DNA from: CBDUXP01 sp965371225 [NCBI: uncultured bacterium]
GTDB lineage: Bacteria; Abyssobacteria; SURF-5; CBDUXP01
Assembly: GCA_965371225.1 (NCBI GenBank)
Contig: CBDUXP010000091.1
Span: 1-11,810, forward strand
Reading direction: 5' to 3'
DNA: 11,810 nt
The notes under the pieces are model-generated. The model was not told where the DNA came from and ran no database searches. It was given only the letters and a program-made list of their open reading frames with translations. The translations under genes were made by a program, and so were the position numbers. Shown piece by piece: positions 1 through 7,268 of this stretch. Each line of letters begins with the position of its first letter. Positions within the stretch are counted from its first letter, which is position 1.

Positions 1-232
1 CGGCCCCATTGGCCGGTATCTCGCGAAACACGGTCCGGGTATCCAGCACGTGGCGTTCGAGGTGGACGACGTGGACGCTACGGTGAAGGACCTGGAGGCC
101 AAGGGCGCGCAGCTGATCGACCGGACGCCCCGGCCCGGCGCGGACAACACGCGCATCGCCTTCCTGCATCCGAAAGGCGCGCACGGGGTGCTTATCGAAG
201 TCTGTCAGTACGCCGACGCCCGCGGAGATTAA
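1..232 (+). CDS. mce: Methylmalonyl-CoA epimerase, C-terminal part (5' end outside window)
   Basis: This is the last ~76 codons of a vicinal-oxygen-chelate (VOC/glyoxalase-fold) protein, open from base 2 in frame to a TAA at 230-232. The visible segment runs from GPIGRYLAKHGPGIQHVAFE to GVLIEVCQ. This matches the second half of methylmalonyl-CoA epimerases, which interconvert the R and S epimers of methylmalonyl-CoA between propionyl-CoA carboxylase and methylmalonyl-CoA mutase in the cytosol. The His of GIQHVAFEVDD (codon 47-49) and the Glu of GVLIEV (codon 197-199) are at the positions of the family's metal ligands. The other two ligands would lie upstream. The GTG at 50 is an internal Val, not a start. 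It converges on the radical SAM gene, so it belongs to a separate transcription unit. A different VOC enzyme is possible but less likely given these motifs. Confidence 0.85.
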   Translation, partial: GPIGRYLAKHGPGIQHVAFEVDDVDATVKDLEAKGAQLIDRTPRPGADNTRIAFLHPKGAHGVLIEVCQYADARGD

Positions 233-241
233 ACGAAGAGC

Positions 242-318
242 AACCACGGATGAACACAGATGAACACGGATAAGACTTCAGTAATCGACGCGACGCTCAC
301 GGGCATCCATCCGTGGTT
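242..318. repeat. Intergenic repeat with 11-bp inverted repeat between convergent genes
   Basis: The 98-bp gap between the convergent mce and radical SAM genes holds a low-complexity repeat. The unit gatgaacac occurs twice in tandem (from 250 and from 260), and cacggat occurs at 246-252 (as cacggatg) and at 265-271. The sequence aaccacggatg at 242-252 recurs in inverted orientation at 308-318, giving a perfect 11-bp stem with a 55-base loop. The stem is not GC-rich and has no U-tract, so it is a poor intrinsic terminator. Its position fits a dispersed REP/MITE-like intergenic element. I have an unverified impression that similar repeats are common between genes in several uncultured phyla. 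Confidence 0.6.
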
Positions 319-330
319 TCAACTCCGTGC

Positions 331-1776
331 TTATGCTCCGTCGGCGCGGGCGGTGATGCCGGAGTAGGCGAGGACGCTGAGCAGACCGCGCCAGAGACGC
401 GTCCGCTGTTGCGGATCGCGCAATTGCTTCGCCCGCCGGGCGAGGTACGTTGGCCGCAAGTAGAACCGCCGGTACGCGTGCCGGATGATGTCGTCCAGGT
501 CGTCCGGGGTGAGGTCCGCCGTGCCGAGCACCGCCGAGCGGCTGGTGAACAGGGACCAATCTTCCTGGAGCAACCCCTGCTCGCGCACCTGGTGGTAGTA
601 CGTCGTTTCGGGGAACGGCGTCGCGGCGGTGAACTGCGCCACGTCCGCGTCCAAGCGGATGGCGAGGTCGATGGACTCCTTGGCGGTGGCCCGCGTTTCG
701 CCCGGCAACCCCAGGATGAAGAACGCCATCGTCTCGATGCCGAACTGCCGGCAGGCGCGGAAGATGGTCTCCATCTTCTCGACGGGGATGCGCTTGCGCG
801 TGACGTTGTCCAGCACCGTGTCGCTCGCGGATTCCACGCCGAAATTGATCCAGCGGCAGCCGCCGGTGGCGAACGCCGCCACGATCTCCTCGTCGATCAG
901 GTCGAGCCGCGTTTCGCACCGCCACATGACCGGCAGCTTCAGGTCGCGGATGGCATTGGCGATGCGCACGGCGCGGCGCCGGTCAGCCGTGAACAGCGGA
1001 TCGCGGAACAGAATCTCGCGCACCCCGTACTCGCGTACCACGTGCTCCACCTCGGCCACCACGTTCTCGTCGCTTCGCGCGCGCCACTCCTTCCCCTGGC
1101 CGATGGGATACGGACAGTAGCTGCACGTGTAGTAGCAGCCGCGGCTGGCCAGGATCGTGGTGAACGGTTTGAGCCCCACCACGGCGGACTGGTACGCGTC
1201 CATGGGCAGCAGGTGGCGCGCCGGAAACGGCAGCGCGTCCAAATCCGCGATCAGCGGCCGGTCCGGCTCGACGCGAATGTCATCGCCGCACCGGTGGGTC
1301 AACCCTTGGAGCCCGTCGAGGGCCGCGTCCGCCGCGCGCCGCTCGCACACCTCTGCCACCACATACTCCGGCTCGCCGCGCACCACCCCGTCCGCCGCGC
1401 AATTCTGCAACGCGTCCTCGTGGAACATGGACACGTGCGGCCCGAGCAGCAGCACGGTCGCGTCCGGCCGCGCCGCCTTGACCGCCGTGGCCATCGCCAG
1501 GTCGTCCTGGATGGAGGGCGTGGCGGTGAGAACGCCCACCACCTCCGGCGCGGTGCGCACGATCATGTCGAGCGTGTGGCGGGGCGCCCAGTCGAGCGCC
1601 ACCGCATCGAGCAGGCTGACGTGGTGGCCCGCCTGTTCGGCGACGGCGGCGGTGTACGCGAGAGTGAGCGGCGGGGTGAGGTTCGGGCTCTGCATCTCGA
1701 ACCCGAAGCCGCCCATGTGGTCGCGGCTGACGGTGGTGCGCCGGTCAGGCTTCGGGTTGACCAGGGTCAGTTGCAT
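331..1776 (-). CDS. B12-binding-domain radical SAM enzyme (class B type)
   Basis: This 481-residue cytosolic protein has the cobalamin-binding-domain plus radical SAM architecture. Residues ~1-150 form the Rossmann-like domain, with strand 1 LTLVNPK at 3-9 and LLLGPHVSMFHEDAL near 109-123. The DxHxxG cobalamin-ligand motif is not seen, as in many BchE-like members. The radical SAM core follows with C214, C218 and C221 (CYYTCSYC, a CxxxCxxC cluster) and CPYPIGQGKEWRARS after it, then GVESAS and ILGLPGE. It ends in the long C-terminal helical tail usual for the class. It is the last gene of the glycan operon, so its substrate may be a lipid or sugar moiety, but this is inference. The ATG at 1776 is chosen because the fold starts at once. 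The 70 upstream in-frame residues are Cys/Arg/Ser-rich and lie inside the glycosyltransferase gene. It overlaps that gene by 32 nt. No clear ribosome binding site is visible. Confidence 0.85.
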   Translation of the reverse strand: MQLTLVNPKPDRRTTVSRDHMGGFGFEMQSPNLTPPLTLAYTAAVAEQAGHHVSLLDAVALDWAPRHTLDMIVRTAPEVVGVLTATPSIQDDLAMATAVKAARPDATVLLLGPHVSMFHEDALQNCAADGVVRGEPEYVVAEVCERRAADAALDGLQGLTHRCGDDIRVEPDRPLIADLDALPFPARHLLPMDAYQSAVVGLKPFTTILASRGCYYTCSYCPYPIGQGKEWRARSDENVVAEVEHVVREYGVREILFRDPLFTADRRRAVRIANAIRDLKLPVMWRCETRLDLIDEEIVAAFATGGCRWINFGVESASDTVLDNVTRKRIPVEKMETIFRACRQFGIETMAFFILGLPGETRATAKESIDLAIRLDADVAQFTAATPFPETTYYHQVREQGLLQEDWSLFTSRSAVLGTADLTPDDLDDIIRHAYRRFYLRPTYLARRAKQLRDPQQRTRLWRGLLSVLAYSGITARADGA

Positions 1777-2959
1777 CGGGTGGTGGGCGGTGGATGCGGG
1801 TCCACGCCGCGGTCTGTCCCCGACGCAGGAAGCGCACGCTGCCCACCGCGAGCGTTGCCACGAGCAACGCGAGGCCGGGAAGCGCCGTGACGAGCCGCCG
1901 GAGGAATCCGGCGCGGTCCTGCACGTAGGGGAGCAGGCACAGCGAACCGCTCCAAAACGATAACAACAGCACACCCGCCCCCGCAATCGCGTGGGCGGCC
2001 ACCGCCGGCAGCGGCACCCGGACCAGCGCGACGAGCAGGCACGCCGCCGCCCCGGCCAGGAGCGGCTGCCGGAGCGCCCGGAACAGGGCGTACTCGGGGA
2101 AGATCAGCAGGCCGTACGCGCCGAAGGCCGGATTGAACAGCAGCCGCCAGTGCCGCGCGATGGATTGCGTGATGGCGCCCGCCACACGGGATTTCTGCGC
2201 GCGAAAGTCCGCGACGGTTTCCGGCACCAGATACGCCGCGGCCGCCTCGTCGTCCACCCGCACCCGGTAACCGCGCTCGCGCAGCCGGATGCCGAACTCC
2301 CGATCCTCATACACCACGTCCGCCGAGACGTCCCCGAGCGCCGCCGTGCGCACCGCGCAGAGCTGCCCGTAGAGGCCGCCCGCCGAATCCAGCCGGCTCT
2401 CGCCCGCCTTCTGCGCGTTCTGGATCTGGAAGAGCAGCCGGTGCAACTCCACGAGCCAGGTCGTCGCCAGGTTCGCCACGTGAATGCGGGCGCTGACCCC
2501 ACCGACGCGGTCGTCGCCGAAGTGCCGCACCAGGTGTTTCAGCGCACCCGCGCCCATGCGCACCGTCGCATCGGTGAACACCACGACCGGTGCGTCGATA
2601 GTGCGCAACAGGTCGCGCTGCACGTGAATCTTCCCGCGCCGTTCCGTGAAGCGCTCGACGCGCACGCTCGGCTGTCGCAGCCCTTCGACGATGGCGACCG
2701 TGCCGTCCTTCGATCCGTCATCCCCGACGATGACCTGCAGCCTGTCCGCCGGATAGTCGGCGGCGAGCACGTTTTCGATCTTCGCGGCGATCGTGTCCGC
2801 TTCGTTATACGCGGCGATGAGGACGACGACCGGCGGCCACGCGGCCGGCTCGGGGGCGGGCAGCGGTCTGTGCCGCACGACGAGCAGGGCCAGGTGGTAG
2901 AGCAGGTACTCCCCCGCGACCAGGCCGACGCACAGCCAGAAGATCGAGAGGGCGCTCAC
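1745..2959 (-). CDS. Membrane-anchored processive-type family 2 glycosyltransferase
   Basis: This 404-residue protein resembles cellulose synthase/IcaA-like GT2 enzymes, which polymerise or transfer sugars from nucleotide-sugars at the cytoplasmic face of the membrane. There is one N-terminal hydrophobic segment (~5-27). The GT-A domain then has AAYNEADTI (49-57), the D80-D81 pair of GDDGSKDGT, FTDATVRM with D130 in the DxD position, and E218-D219 of VYEDREFGIRL as the catalytic base region. QKSR (255-258) stands where processive enzymes carry QxxRW, with V instead of W, so long-chain synthesis is not assured. About three membrane segments follow (roughly 300-320, 322-345, 355-377), then a Pro-rich tail. 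The GTG start overlaps the TGA of the upstream 809-codon gene in a four-base GTGA, strongly implying translational coupling. The sugar donor and product are unknown. Confidence 0.85.
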   Translation of the reverse strand: MSALSIFWLCVGLVAGEYLLYHLALLVVRHRPLPAPEPAAWPPVVVLIAAYNEADTIAAKIENVLAADYPADRLQVIVGDDGSKDGTVAIVEGLRQPSVRVERFTERRGKIHVQRDLLRTIDAPVVVFTDATVRMGAGALKHLVRHFGDDRVGGVSARIHVANLATTWLVELHRLLFQIQNAQKAGESRLDSAGGLYGQLCAVRTAALGDVSADVVYEDREFGIRLRERGYRVRVDDEAAAAYLVPETVADFRAQKSRVAGAITQSIARHWRLLFNPAFGAYGLLIFPEYALFRALRQPLLAGAAACLLVALVRVPLPAVAAHAIAGAGVLLLSFWSGSLCLLPYVQDRAGFLRRLVTALPGLALLVATLAVGSVRFLRRGQTAAWTRIHRPPPDATDPGQPEA

Positions 2960-5385
2960 GACAACTCGTCGTGTCGCGTGCAGGCGATTTCACCGATGAA
3001 CGCGTCCACGCCCGCCCCCCAGTTGGCCGCGAACTCGAAGCGGAACGTCGCGTCCGGTTCCGCCAGCACGTTCCCTTGCGCGCCCACGTGGACGTGCCAG
3101 TGGCTGCCGTCCTGCGCGCGCACCAGCAGCCGTTCCGCGTCGGCGGACACCGTGGCGGCGCCCGACACCCGCAGGCACGGGACCGTGAGCGTCGCGTCCT
3201 CTTCGAGCCCCGCCAGCGTGGTGTCCTCCTCCGCGCCGCCGGCGATGCGGAAGGCCGCACGCCACGTGTCCACGCTGCTCTCGATGGCCCCCAGGTGCAC
3301 CCGGAGGCGGCGCAGGGGGCGCGGCGCCGCCGGCCCGGGCGGCTCTTCGTCGCCCGCCAGCAGGCGCAGCAGCCCGAGCGCGCGCGCCGACAGGCTGCGC
3401 GGCCCGCGGCGCCGGGCCATCTGCAGGAGGGGGCGGCGCAGGCCGGCGAGCGTGGGCGGGTAGTCGACCTCGGCGAACTCGAAGGTCAGCCCCGCCGGGC
3501 CGGGAATCGTGCTGTGCGTCGGCGTATCCGCAGCCGCTGGGGACACGGGCGGCGGCGGCACCCACGCGGGATCGAATCGCCGCGCCAGGTCCAGGAAGGC
3601 GAGCGCGAGGAAGGTGGACTCGATGGGCACCGGACAGAGCCCGTCGGGCCAGTCGTACCACCACGTCTCGGCGAACCCCCCGTCGCGTTCTTGCAGTTCC
3701 ATGCACGCTTCCAGTTGGCGCCAGCCGAGCCGCGTCCAGAAGGGATCGTCCGTCGCCGCGCCCAGCCGCGCCCACGCTCGGCCCAACAGTAGCGCGCTCC
3801 AGACATCGATGCGTGGGGTGATGGTATGGCCGAGTCCGTCCACCACCCACGCGCCGCGGTCCTCGGGCGCCAGGGGGCGGGTCCACTGAACGCCGTACCA
3901 GGCCCACTGGCGGGCCGACGCCACGTAAGCATCGGGGGGGCCGAACCGCGCGCGGTCCAGGTTCGCGTGGATCGCGCATTCCGCCGTGAGTCCGTCCGGT
4001 TCGGTGGGCGCGGCGTCGCGCAAGTAACCCGCCGCAGCGAAGAAGGAGGCTGCCCGGTTGACGTAGGCCAGCCCCCGGTCGGCCGCCTCCAGCCACGTCC
4101 GGGCGTTGTCGATGGTGTACGCGGCCAGGAGCGCGCGCACACACTCCGCCGTCGCTGCGACGCAGGGCCGCCCCTCCGTGGGCGGTTTCACGCGGACTTC
4201 TCGTGCGACGGGCACGGTGGCGGGCCACGCGCCGTCCGGGCGCTGGTGGGGCAGCACCCACCGGGCCGTGGCGAGGGCCGCATCGGCGTGGGCTTCGTCG
4301 CCCGTGGCGTGGTACGTCTCGGCCAAGTGGCGGGCGTTGGTGGCTTGGCCGCCGGGAAATCCCACGAAGCCCGCGCCGTGATGGGTGAACGCGTGCAGGC
4401 CGGCGGTCGTCACCCGCGTGGTGGTATGCCACCAGCAGGCGTCGTCCACCTCCTCCCGGCGGACGCCGGGCTGCGCCCACGGGCACCACCGGTCGTAGCG
4501 CGCCTTTGCGTCCGGCGCGCCGGCCGCGCTGAACTCCGCGGCGAGCTGCAGGGCGTGCAGCTCCGGCGTGATATGGGAATGCTTGAACTCTTCGGAGACT
4601 TGTCCCGGCGCCGCCCGGCGCAGCAGGTGCACGAGGGCGCCTCGTTCCGTATCCTCGGCGCGGGCCAGGAAGCGCCACGCCCCTTCCATGGCGTGGTGGA
4701 GCCGGGCCTGTGGGGCCGTGGGTTGGGGCGGGGGTTGGGGCAGCAGGGGGGCGCGGCAGGCCATGGCCATCAACTCCGGCCAGCCGAGCGCGGTGAGTTC
4801 GGCCACGTCGAAGCGGAGCGTGGTGCCGGCCGCAGGGGGAGCGGCCGCTCGCTGGGTGGTGGTGCCCAGCCCGAACCACGCGTGCTTGTCCACGTGTACG
4901 TCGGCGTGAAAGTTGGCCGCCACCACCAGCCGCCGGTGGGTGCCGTCGTGGATGATGCTGAAGTAGACCGGCAGGGCGCAGTCTTCCAGTTCCAGGAACG
5001 GCTGGAAGAGCAGGCCGTGCCACCGTTCCGTGGTGGCGCAGTACGCGGCGAGGAGCGGGAATTTCAGGTGGGCGGCCGCGTGGTACGGATGCTCGCCGTC
5101 GAGGACCTTGCGCCACTTGACCTTCCGGTACGTGTAATACGGAAAGGGCAGGGTCGCCACGTCGCCGAACGGGAGGGAGCCGTCAGCCGCGTACCAGAAG
5201 CCGGCGGCGAAGGCGGGGCCGTCGGCGTCCGGCAGGTTCAGCGCCGCCAACCGATGCAGCCGTCCCCCCTCGAGCGGGGCCGCGAGCGTGCACGTGGTCT
5301 GCACCAGGGTGCCGCCGTCGATGGGCTGGGTGCTGACCGTTGCGCCCAAGTGATCCGCGGGGCCGAGGCGCACCGGCTCACGCAT
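2956..5385 (-). CDS. Unknown 809-residue protein, predicted alpha/alpha-toroid core, glycan operon
   Basis: I do not recognise a named family. No signal peptide or membrane segment is visible, so it should be cytosolic. Residues ~1-215 look beta-rich, with many aromatics (LPFPYYTYRKVKWRKV at 79-94) and a His/Asp cluster (FHADVHVDKHAW, 159-170). Residues ~225-610 look like repeated helical hairpins with a barrel-like Trp/Gly pattern: HQRPDGAWPATVP (380-392), DGLTAECAIHANLD (464-477), LQERDGGFAETWWYDWPDG (564-582). This resembles six-hairpin glycosidases, polysaccharide lyases, epimerases and terpenoid-cyclase-like toroids. Residues ~690-809 form a second beta-rich domain. The ATG overlaps the upstream gene's TGA by 8 nt, and its own TGA overlaps the next GTG by 4 nt. 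From the company of two glycosyltransferases, a role in trimming, epimerising or binding a nascent glycan is plausible, but the activity cannot be read from sequence. Confidence 0.75.
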   Translation of the reverse strand: MREPVRLGPADHLGATVSTQPIDGGTLVQTTCTLAAPLEGGRLHRLAALNLPDADGPAFAAGFWYAADGSLPFGDVATLPFPYYTYRKVKWRKVLDGEHPYHAAAHLKFPLLAAYCATTERWHGLLFQPFLELEDCALPVYFSIIHDGTHRRLVVAANFHADVHVDKHAWFGLGTTTQRAAAPPAAGTTLRFDVAELTALGWPELMAMACRAPLLPQPPPQPTAPQARLHHAMEGAWRFLARAEDTERGALVHLLRRAAPGQVSEEFKHSHITPELHALQLAAEFSAAGAPDAKARYDRWCPWAQPGVRREEVDDACWWHTTTRVTTAGLHAFTHHGAGFVGFPGGQATNARHLAETYHATGDEAHADAALATARWVLPHQRPDGAWPATVPVAREVRVKPPTEGRPCVAATAECVRALLAAYTIDNARTWLEAADRGLAYVNRAASFFAAAGYLRDAAPTEPDGLTAECAIHANLDRARFGPPDAYVASARQWAWYGVQWTRPLAPEDRGAWVVDGLGHTITPRIDVWSALLLGRAWARLGAATDDPFWTRLGWRQLEACMELQERDGGFAETWWYDWPDGLCPVPIESTFLALAFLDLARRFDPAWVPPPPVSPAAADTPTHSTIPGPAGLTFEFAEVDYPPTLAGLRRPLLQMARRRGPRSLSARALGLLRLLAGDEEPPGPAAPRPLRRLRVHLGAIESSVDTWRAAFRIAGGAEEDTTLAGLEEDATLTVPCLRVSGAATVSADAERLLVRAQDGSHWHVHVGAQGNVLAEPDATFRFEFAANWGAGVDAFIGEIACTRHDELS

Positions 5386-6301
5386 GGCGCGGTCCCGCGA
5401 GCACGTAGCCGAGGCCCATGAGCGCCGGAATGCCCAAGCCGAGCCCGTCGTACAGCAACGCGATCCCCAACGCCTGGGCGCCGGTGCAGCCCACCGCCTC
5501 GTGCTGGAACAGGAGCACCATGGCGCTTTCGCGCACGCCGAACCCGCCGAACGAGATGGGGAGCAGTGCGGAGAGCAGGCTGAGGGGCACGGCCCCGAGC
5601 ATGATGGGGTAACTCACGGCGCTCTGCGCGCTGCGCGCAAACAACCAGACGATGCCCACCACCAGCGCCCAGTACAGGACGGTGGTGATTGCAAACGGCA
5701 CCCACCGTACATCGGCGATCGCGTTCCGCATCCGCTCGTGGAGCGACGGGGGCAACATGTTTGCCCGCCACACCCACGCGCCGCCCACCGCCGCCAGCCC
5801 CGCGGCTGCGGCGACGCCGTACGCTGCGTGCGGAATCACGCCGCCGAAGACGACCACCAGGCCCCACGCGGCGCACGCGCCGAGGACCGCCACGTCCGCC
5901 AGGCGCTCGGCGAAGAACGCGCTGGTGCCCCGCGCCACGGACACGCCCCATTCGCGGCGGAGCAATGCGACCTTGAACAGTTCACCGGCTTTGGCGGGGG
6001 AGAGCATGCCGGGGAGGAACGCCAGCATTTGCATCCGCAGCATGGGCGCGAGGTCGGCGCCGCGAACGCCGCCGCGTACCAAAGCGCACGTGCGCACCGC
6101 GCGCAGCACCTGGCCGATGACGATGGCGCCCGCCGCCGCGACCAGCGGGGGCATCTGCATGGTCCGCGCCGCCTGGGCCGCGTCGGCGAGGGACACGCGC
6201 GTGGCGAGCCAGAGCAGCAGGCCCGCCGACACGAGCAGGCGCAGGGTGCGCGCCACGGCGCGGCGGGGCACGGGCGCGGCGGTATCAGGAACGCTTGTCA
6301 A
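5378..6301 (-). CDS. LPG_synthase_TM / AglD-like integral membrane protein
   Basis: This 307-residue polytopic membrane protein has about seven to eight hydrophobic segments. It carries the two signature stretches of the lysylphosphatidylglycerol-synthase-TM superfamily (UPF0104/AglD-like): LPGMLSPAKAGELFKVALL (from residue 96, with G106-E107) and LPISFGGFGVRESAMVLLF (from 237, with R247-E248). Members are often found next to polyprenyl-phosphate sugar synthases and are proposed to flip or process lipid-linked sugars, or to act as polyprenol-dependent transferases. The direct upstream neighbour here is such a GT2, which fits. The called start is a TTG at 6301-6299 that overlaps the GT2 stop by 17 nt. 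No good ribosome binding site precedes it, so an internal GTG near residue 15 is an alternative. It lacks the C-terminal aminoacyl-transferase domain of MprF. Confidence 0.85.
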   Translation of the reverse strand: MTSVPDTAAPVPRRAVARTLRLLVSAGLLLWLATRVSLADAAQAARTMQMPPLVAAAGAIVIGQVLRAVRTCALVRGGVRGADLAPMLRMQMLAFLPGMLSPAKAGELFKVALLRREWGVSVARGTSAFFAERLADVAVLGACAAWGLVVVFGGVIPHAAYGVAAAAGLAAVGGAWVWRANMLPPSLHERMRNAIADVRWVPFAITTVLYWALVVGIVWLFARSAQSAVSYPIMLGAVPLSLLSALLPISFGGFGVRESAMVLLFQHEAVGCTGAQALGIALLYDGLGLGIPALMGLGYVLAGPRHA

Positions 6302-7145
6302 TGAGATCGGCCAGCAGTCCGATCACGGCCACCTGAATGGCAAGAGAGACCAACACGATCACCGTGATGTCCGGAATCTGCGTCCAGACGGTGAGCCCCG
6401 CCACCAGCGCGAGCATGGCGACCCCGAAGATGGCCGCGCTGAGCGGCAGGAATACGCGCAGGGGGTTGAAGTACATGGCCGTGCGCACGATCAGTTGTAC
6501 GAAGAGGAGCGTGTCCTGCACGGGCCGGATTTTCGACGCGCCCACGCGGGGGTGATAGGCAATGGGGATGAACCGGACGGTGTGGTTATTGGCCAGGGAC
6601 GCGAGGGTGATCGTGGTGGTGAAGGAAAATCCATCGGGCAGCAGCCGGCGGTACCGTTCGATCAGCTCCCGGCGCATGACCCGCATTCCGGAATTCAGGT
6701 CCGGCACCTCCATCTGCACGAGCCGGCGGGCGAGGCGGGTCAGCAGCCACTTGGCGGGCCGGCGCACCAGGGGGTGGGCGGCGTCGGGCGCTGTGCGCGC
6801 GCCGACGATCATGTCGCAACCCTCAGCGGCAGCCAGGAGGGCGAGCAGCGCGTCCGGGGGATAGGTGCCGTCCGCGTCGGTGATGGCCACCAGGTCGTGC
6901 GTCGTGTGGCGGAGCCCCAGCAGGATCGCCGCGCCATAGCCCCGGTTGTGCTCCCGGCGCACCACGCGTACCCCCGCCGCTTCGGCTCGGGCCCCGGTGC
7001 CGTCCGTGGAGCCGTCGTCCACCACGAGAATCTCGCTGGGCCCCCCATAGGCGGCTAGATTCTGCTGGAGCGCCTCCAGCACGGGCCCGATGCCCGCGGC
7101 CTCGTTGTAGGCAGGTACAATGACGCTGACGCCTTCTGCAGACAC
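6285..7145 (-). CDS. Polyprenyl-phosphate hexosyltransferase-like GT2 (DPM1-like) with two TM segments
   Basis: From GTG 7145 the protein is 286 residues. The GT-A domain has VPAYNEAAGIG (10-20), VVDDGSTDGT (41-50, D43-D44), ITDADGTYPP (88-97, metal-binding D90/D92) and DLNSGMRVMRRE (149-160), typical of dolichyl/undecaprenyl-phosphate mannose or glucose synthases. SKIRPVQD (204-211) precedes two C-terminal membrane helices (~230-253 and 258-280). The family transfers a hexose from a nucleotide-sugar to polyprenyl phosphate on the cytosolic leaflet. The membrane protein downstream could then act on that product. The start is GTG 7145 because AGGAG sits 5 nt upstream and the extended -10 at 7177-7182 gives a ~25-nt leader. 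An ATG at 7193 would add 16 unlike residues and lie upstream of the transcription start. It is first in the five-gene operon. Confidence 0.88.
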   Translation of the reverse strand: MSAEGVSVIVPAYNEAAGIGPVLEALQQNLAAYGGPSEILVVDDGSTDGTGARAEAAGVRVVRREHNRGYGAAILLGLRHTTHDLVAITDADGTYPPDALLALLAAAEGCDMIVGARTAPDAAHPLVRRPAKWLLTRLARRLVQMEVPDLNSGMRVMRRELIERYRRLLPDGFSFTTTITLASLANNHTVRFIPIAYHPRVGASKIRPVQDTLLFVQLIVRTAMYFNPLRVFLPLSAAIFGVAMLALVAGLTVWTQIPDITVIVLVSLAIQVAVIGLLADLIDKRS

Positions 7146-7150
7146 GGGCA

Positions 7151-7155
7151 CTCCT
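7151..7155 (-). promoter_or_regulatory. Shine-Dalgarno AGGAG that decides the GT2 start
   Basis: On the minus strand AGGAG is followed by five bases and then the GTG at 7145. It is the only good ribosome binding site near the N-terminus of this gene, and it favours GTG 7145 over the in-frame ATG at 7193 and the GTG two codons upstream. Confidence 0.7.
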
Positions 7156-7176
7156 GCGCCTGGCGGGCCGTTGGGG

Positions 7177-7182
7177 AGTATA
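7177..7182 (-). promoter_or_regulatory. Extended -10 promoter (TGCTATACT) for the glycan operon
   Basis: On the minus strand TATACT is preceded by TGC, giving an extended -10 (TGn-TATAAT type), which partly frees a promoter from needing a -35. At 17-18 bp upstream there is only a poor -35 (AAGGGG/AGGGGT). The 10-bp palindrome gcgcatgcgc (7188-7197) lies in the spacer. The predicted start is near 7170, leaving a ~25-nt leader to the GTG at 7145. Confidence 0.5.
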
Positions 7183-7229
7183 GCACAGCGCATGCGCCAA
7201 CCCCTTGAGCGGCTTAGGTCTACGGCATT

Positions 7230-7258
7230 TTGACAGCCTCAGATTCCTCTGGTAAAGT
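7230..7258 (+). promoter_or_regulatory. Sigma70-type promoter for the S55/propeller operon
   Basis: A perfect TTGACA (-35) at 7230-7235 is followed, after exactly 17 bp, by TAAAGT (4 of 6 to TATAAT) at 7253-7258. Transcription should start near 7265, about 100 nt upstream of the ATG at 7368. The region is locally more AT-rich than the coding DNA on both sides. The -10 is overlapped by a perfect palindrome (see 7255-7268). Confidence 0.65.
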
Positions 7259-7268
7259 TGCGCAACTT
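7255..7268. promoter_or_regulatory. 14-bp perfect palindrome over the -10/start site, candidate operator
   Basis: The sequence aagttgcgcaactt reads identically on both strands. It begins inside the -10 hexamer and spans the predicted transcription start, a classic place for a dimeric repressor to block the promoter. The regulator is not encoded in the window and cannot be named. Confidence 0.5.

Noticed and set aside
233-330. Rho-independent bidirectional terminator between mce and the radical SAM gene
   Set aside because: The inverted repeat has a 55-base loop and no T-tract on either side, so it does not meet the usual pattern.
1777-1986. Upstream extension of the radical SAM protein to 1986
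   Set aside because: The added 70 residues are a Cys/Arg/Ser-rich out-of-frame reading of the glycosyltransferase C-terminus and precede the first strand of the B12 domain.
2956-5385. Squalene-hopene cyclase-like assignment for the 809-residue protein
   Set aside because: DGAW and DGGF resemble QW-type repeats, but there are only two or three, no DxDD protonation motif is seen, and the flanking beta-rich domains do not fit.
313-5421. Long plus-strand open frames (313-1890, 1991-3463, 3826-5421) opposite the minus-strand operon
   Set aside because: They are Arg/Gly/His-rich with no recognisable motifs and lie opposite genes with clear family signatures; this is the usual shadow effect of high-GC codon bias.
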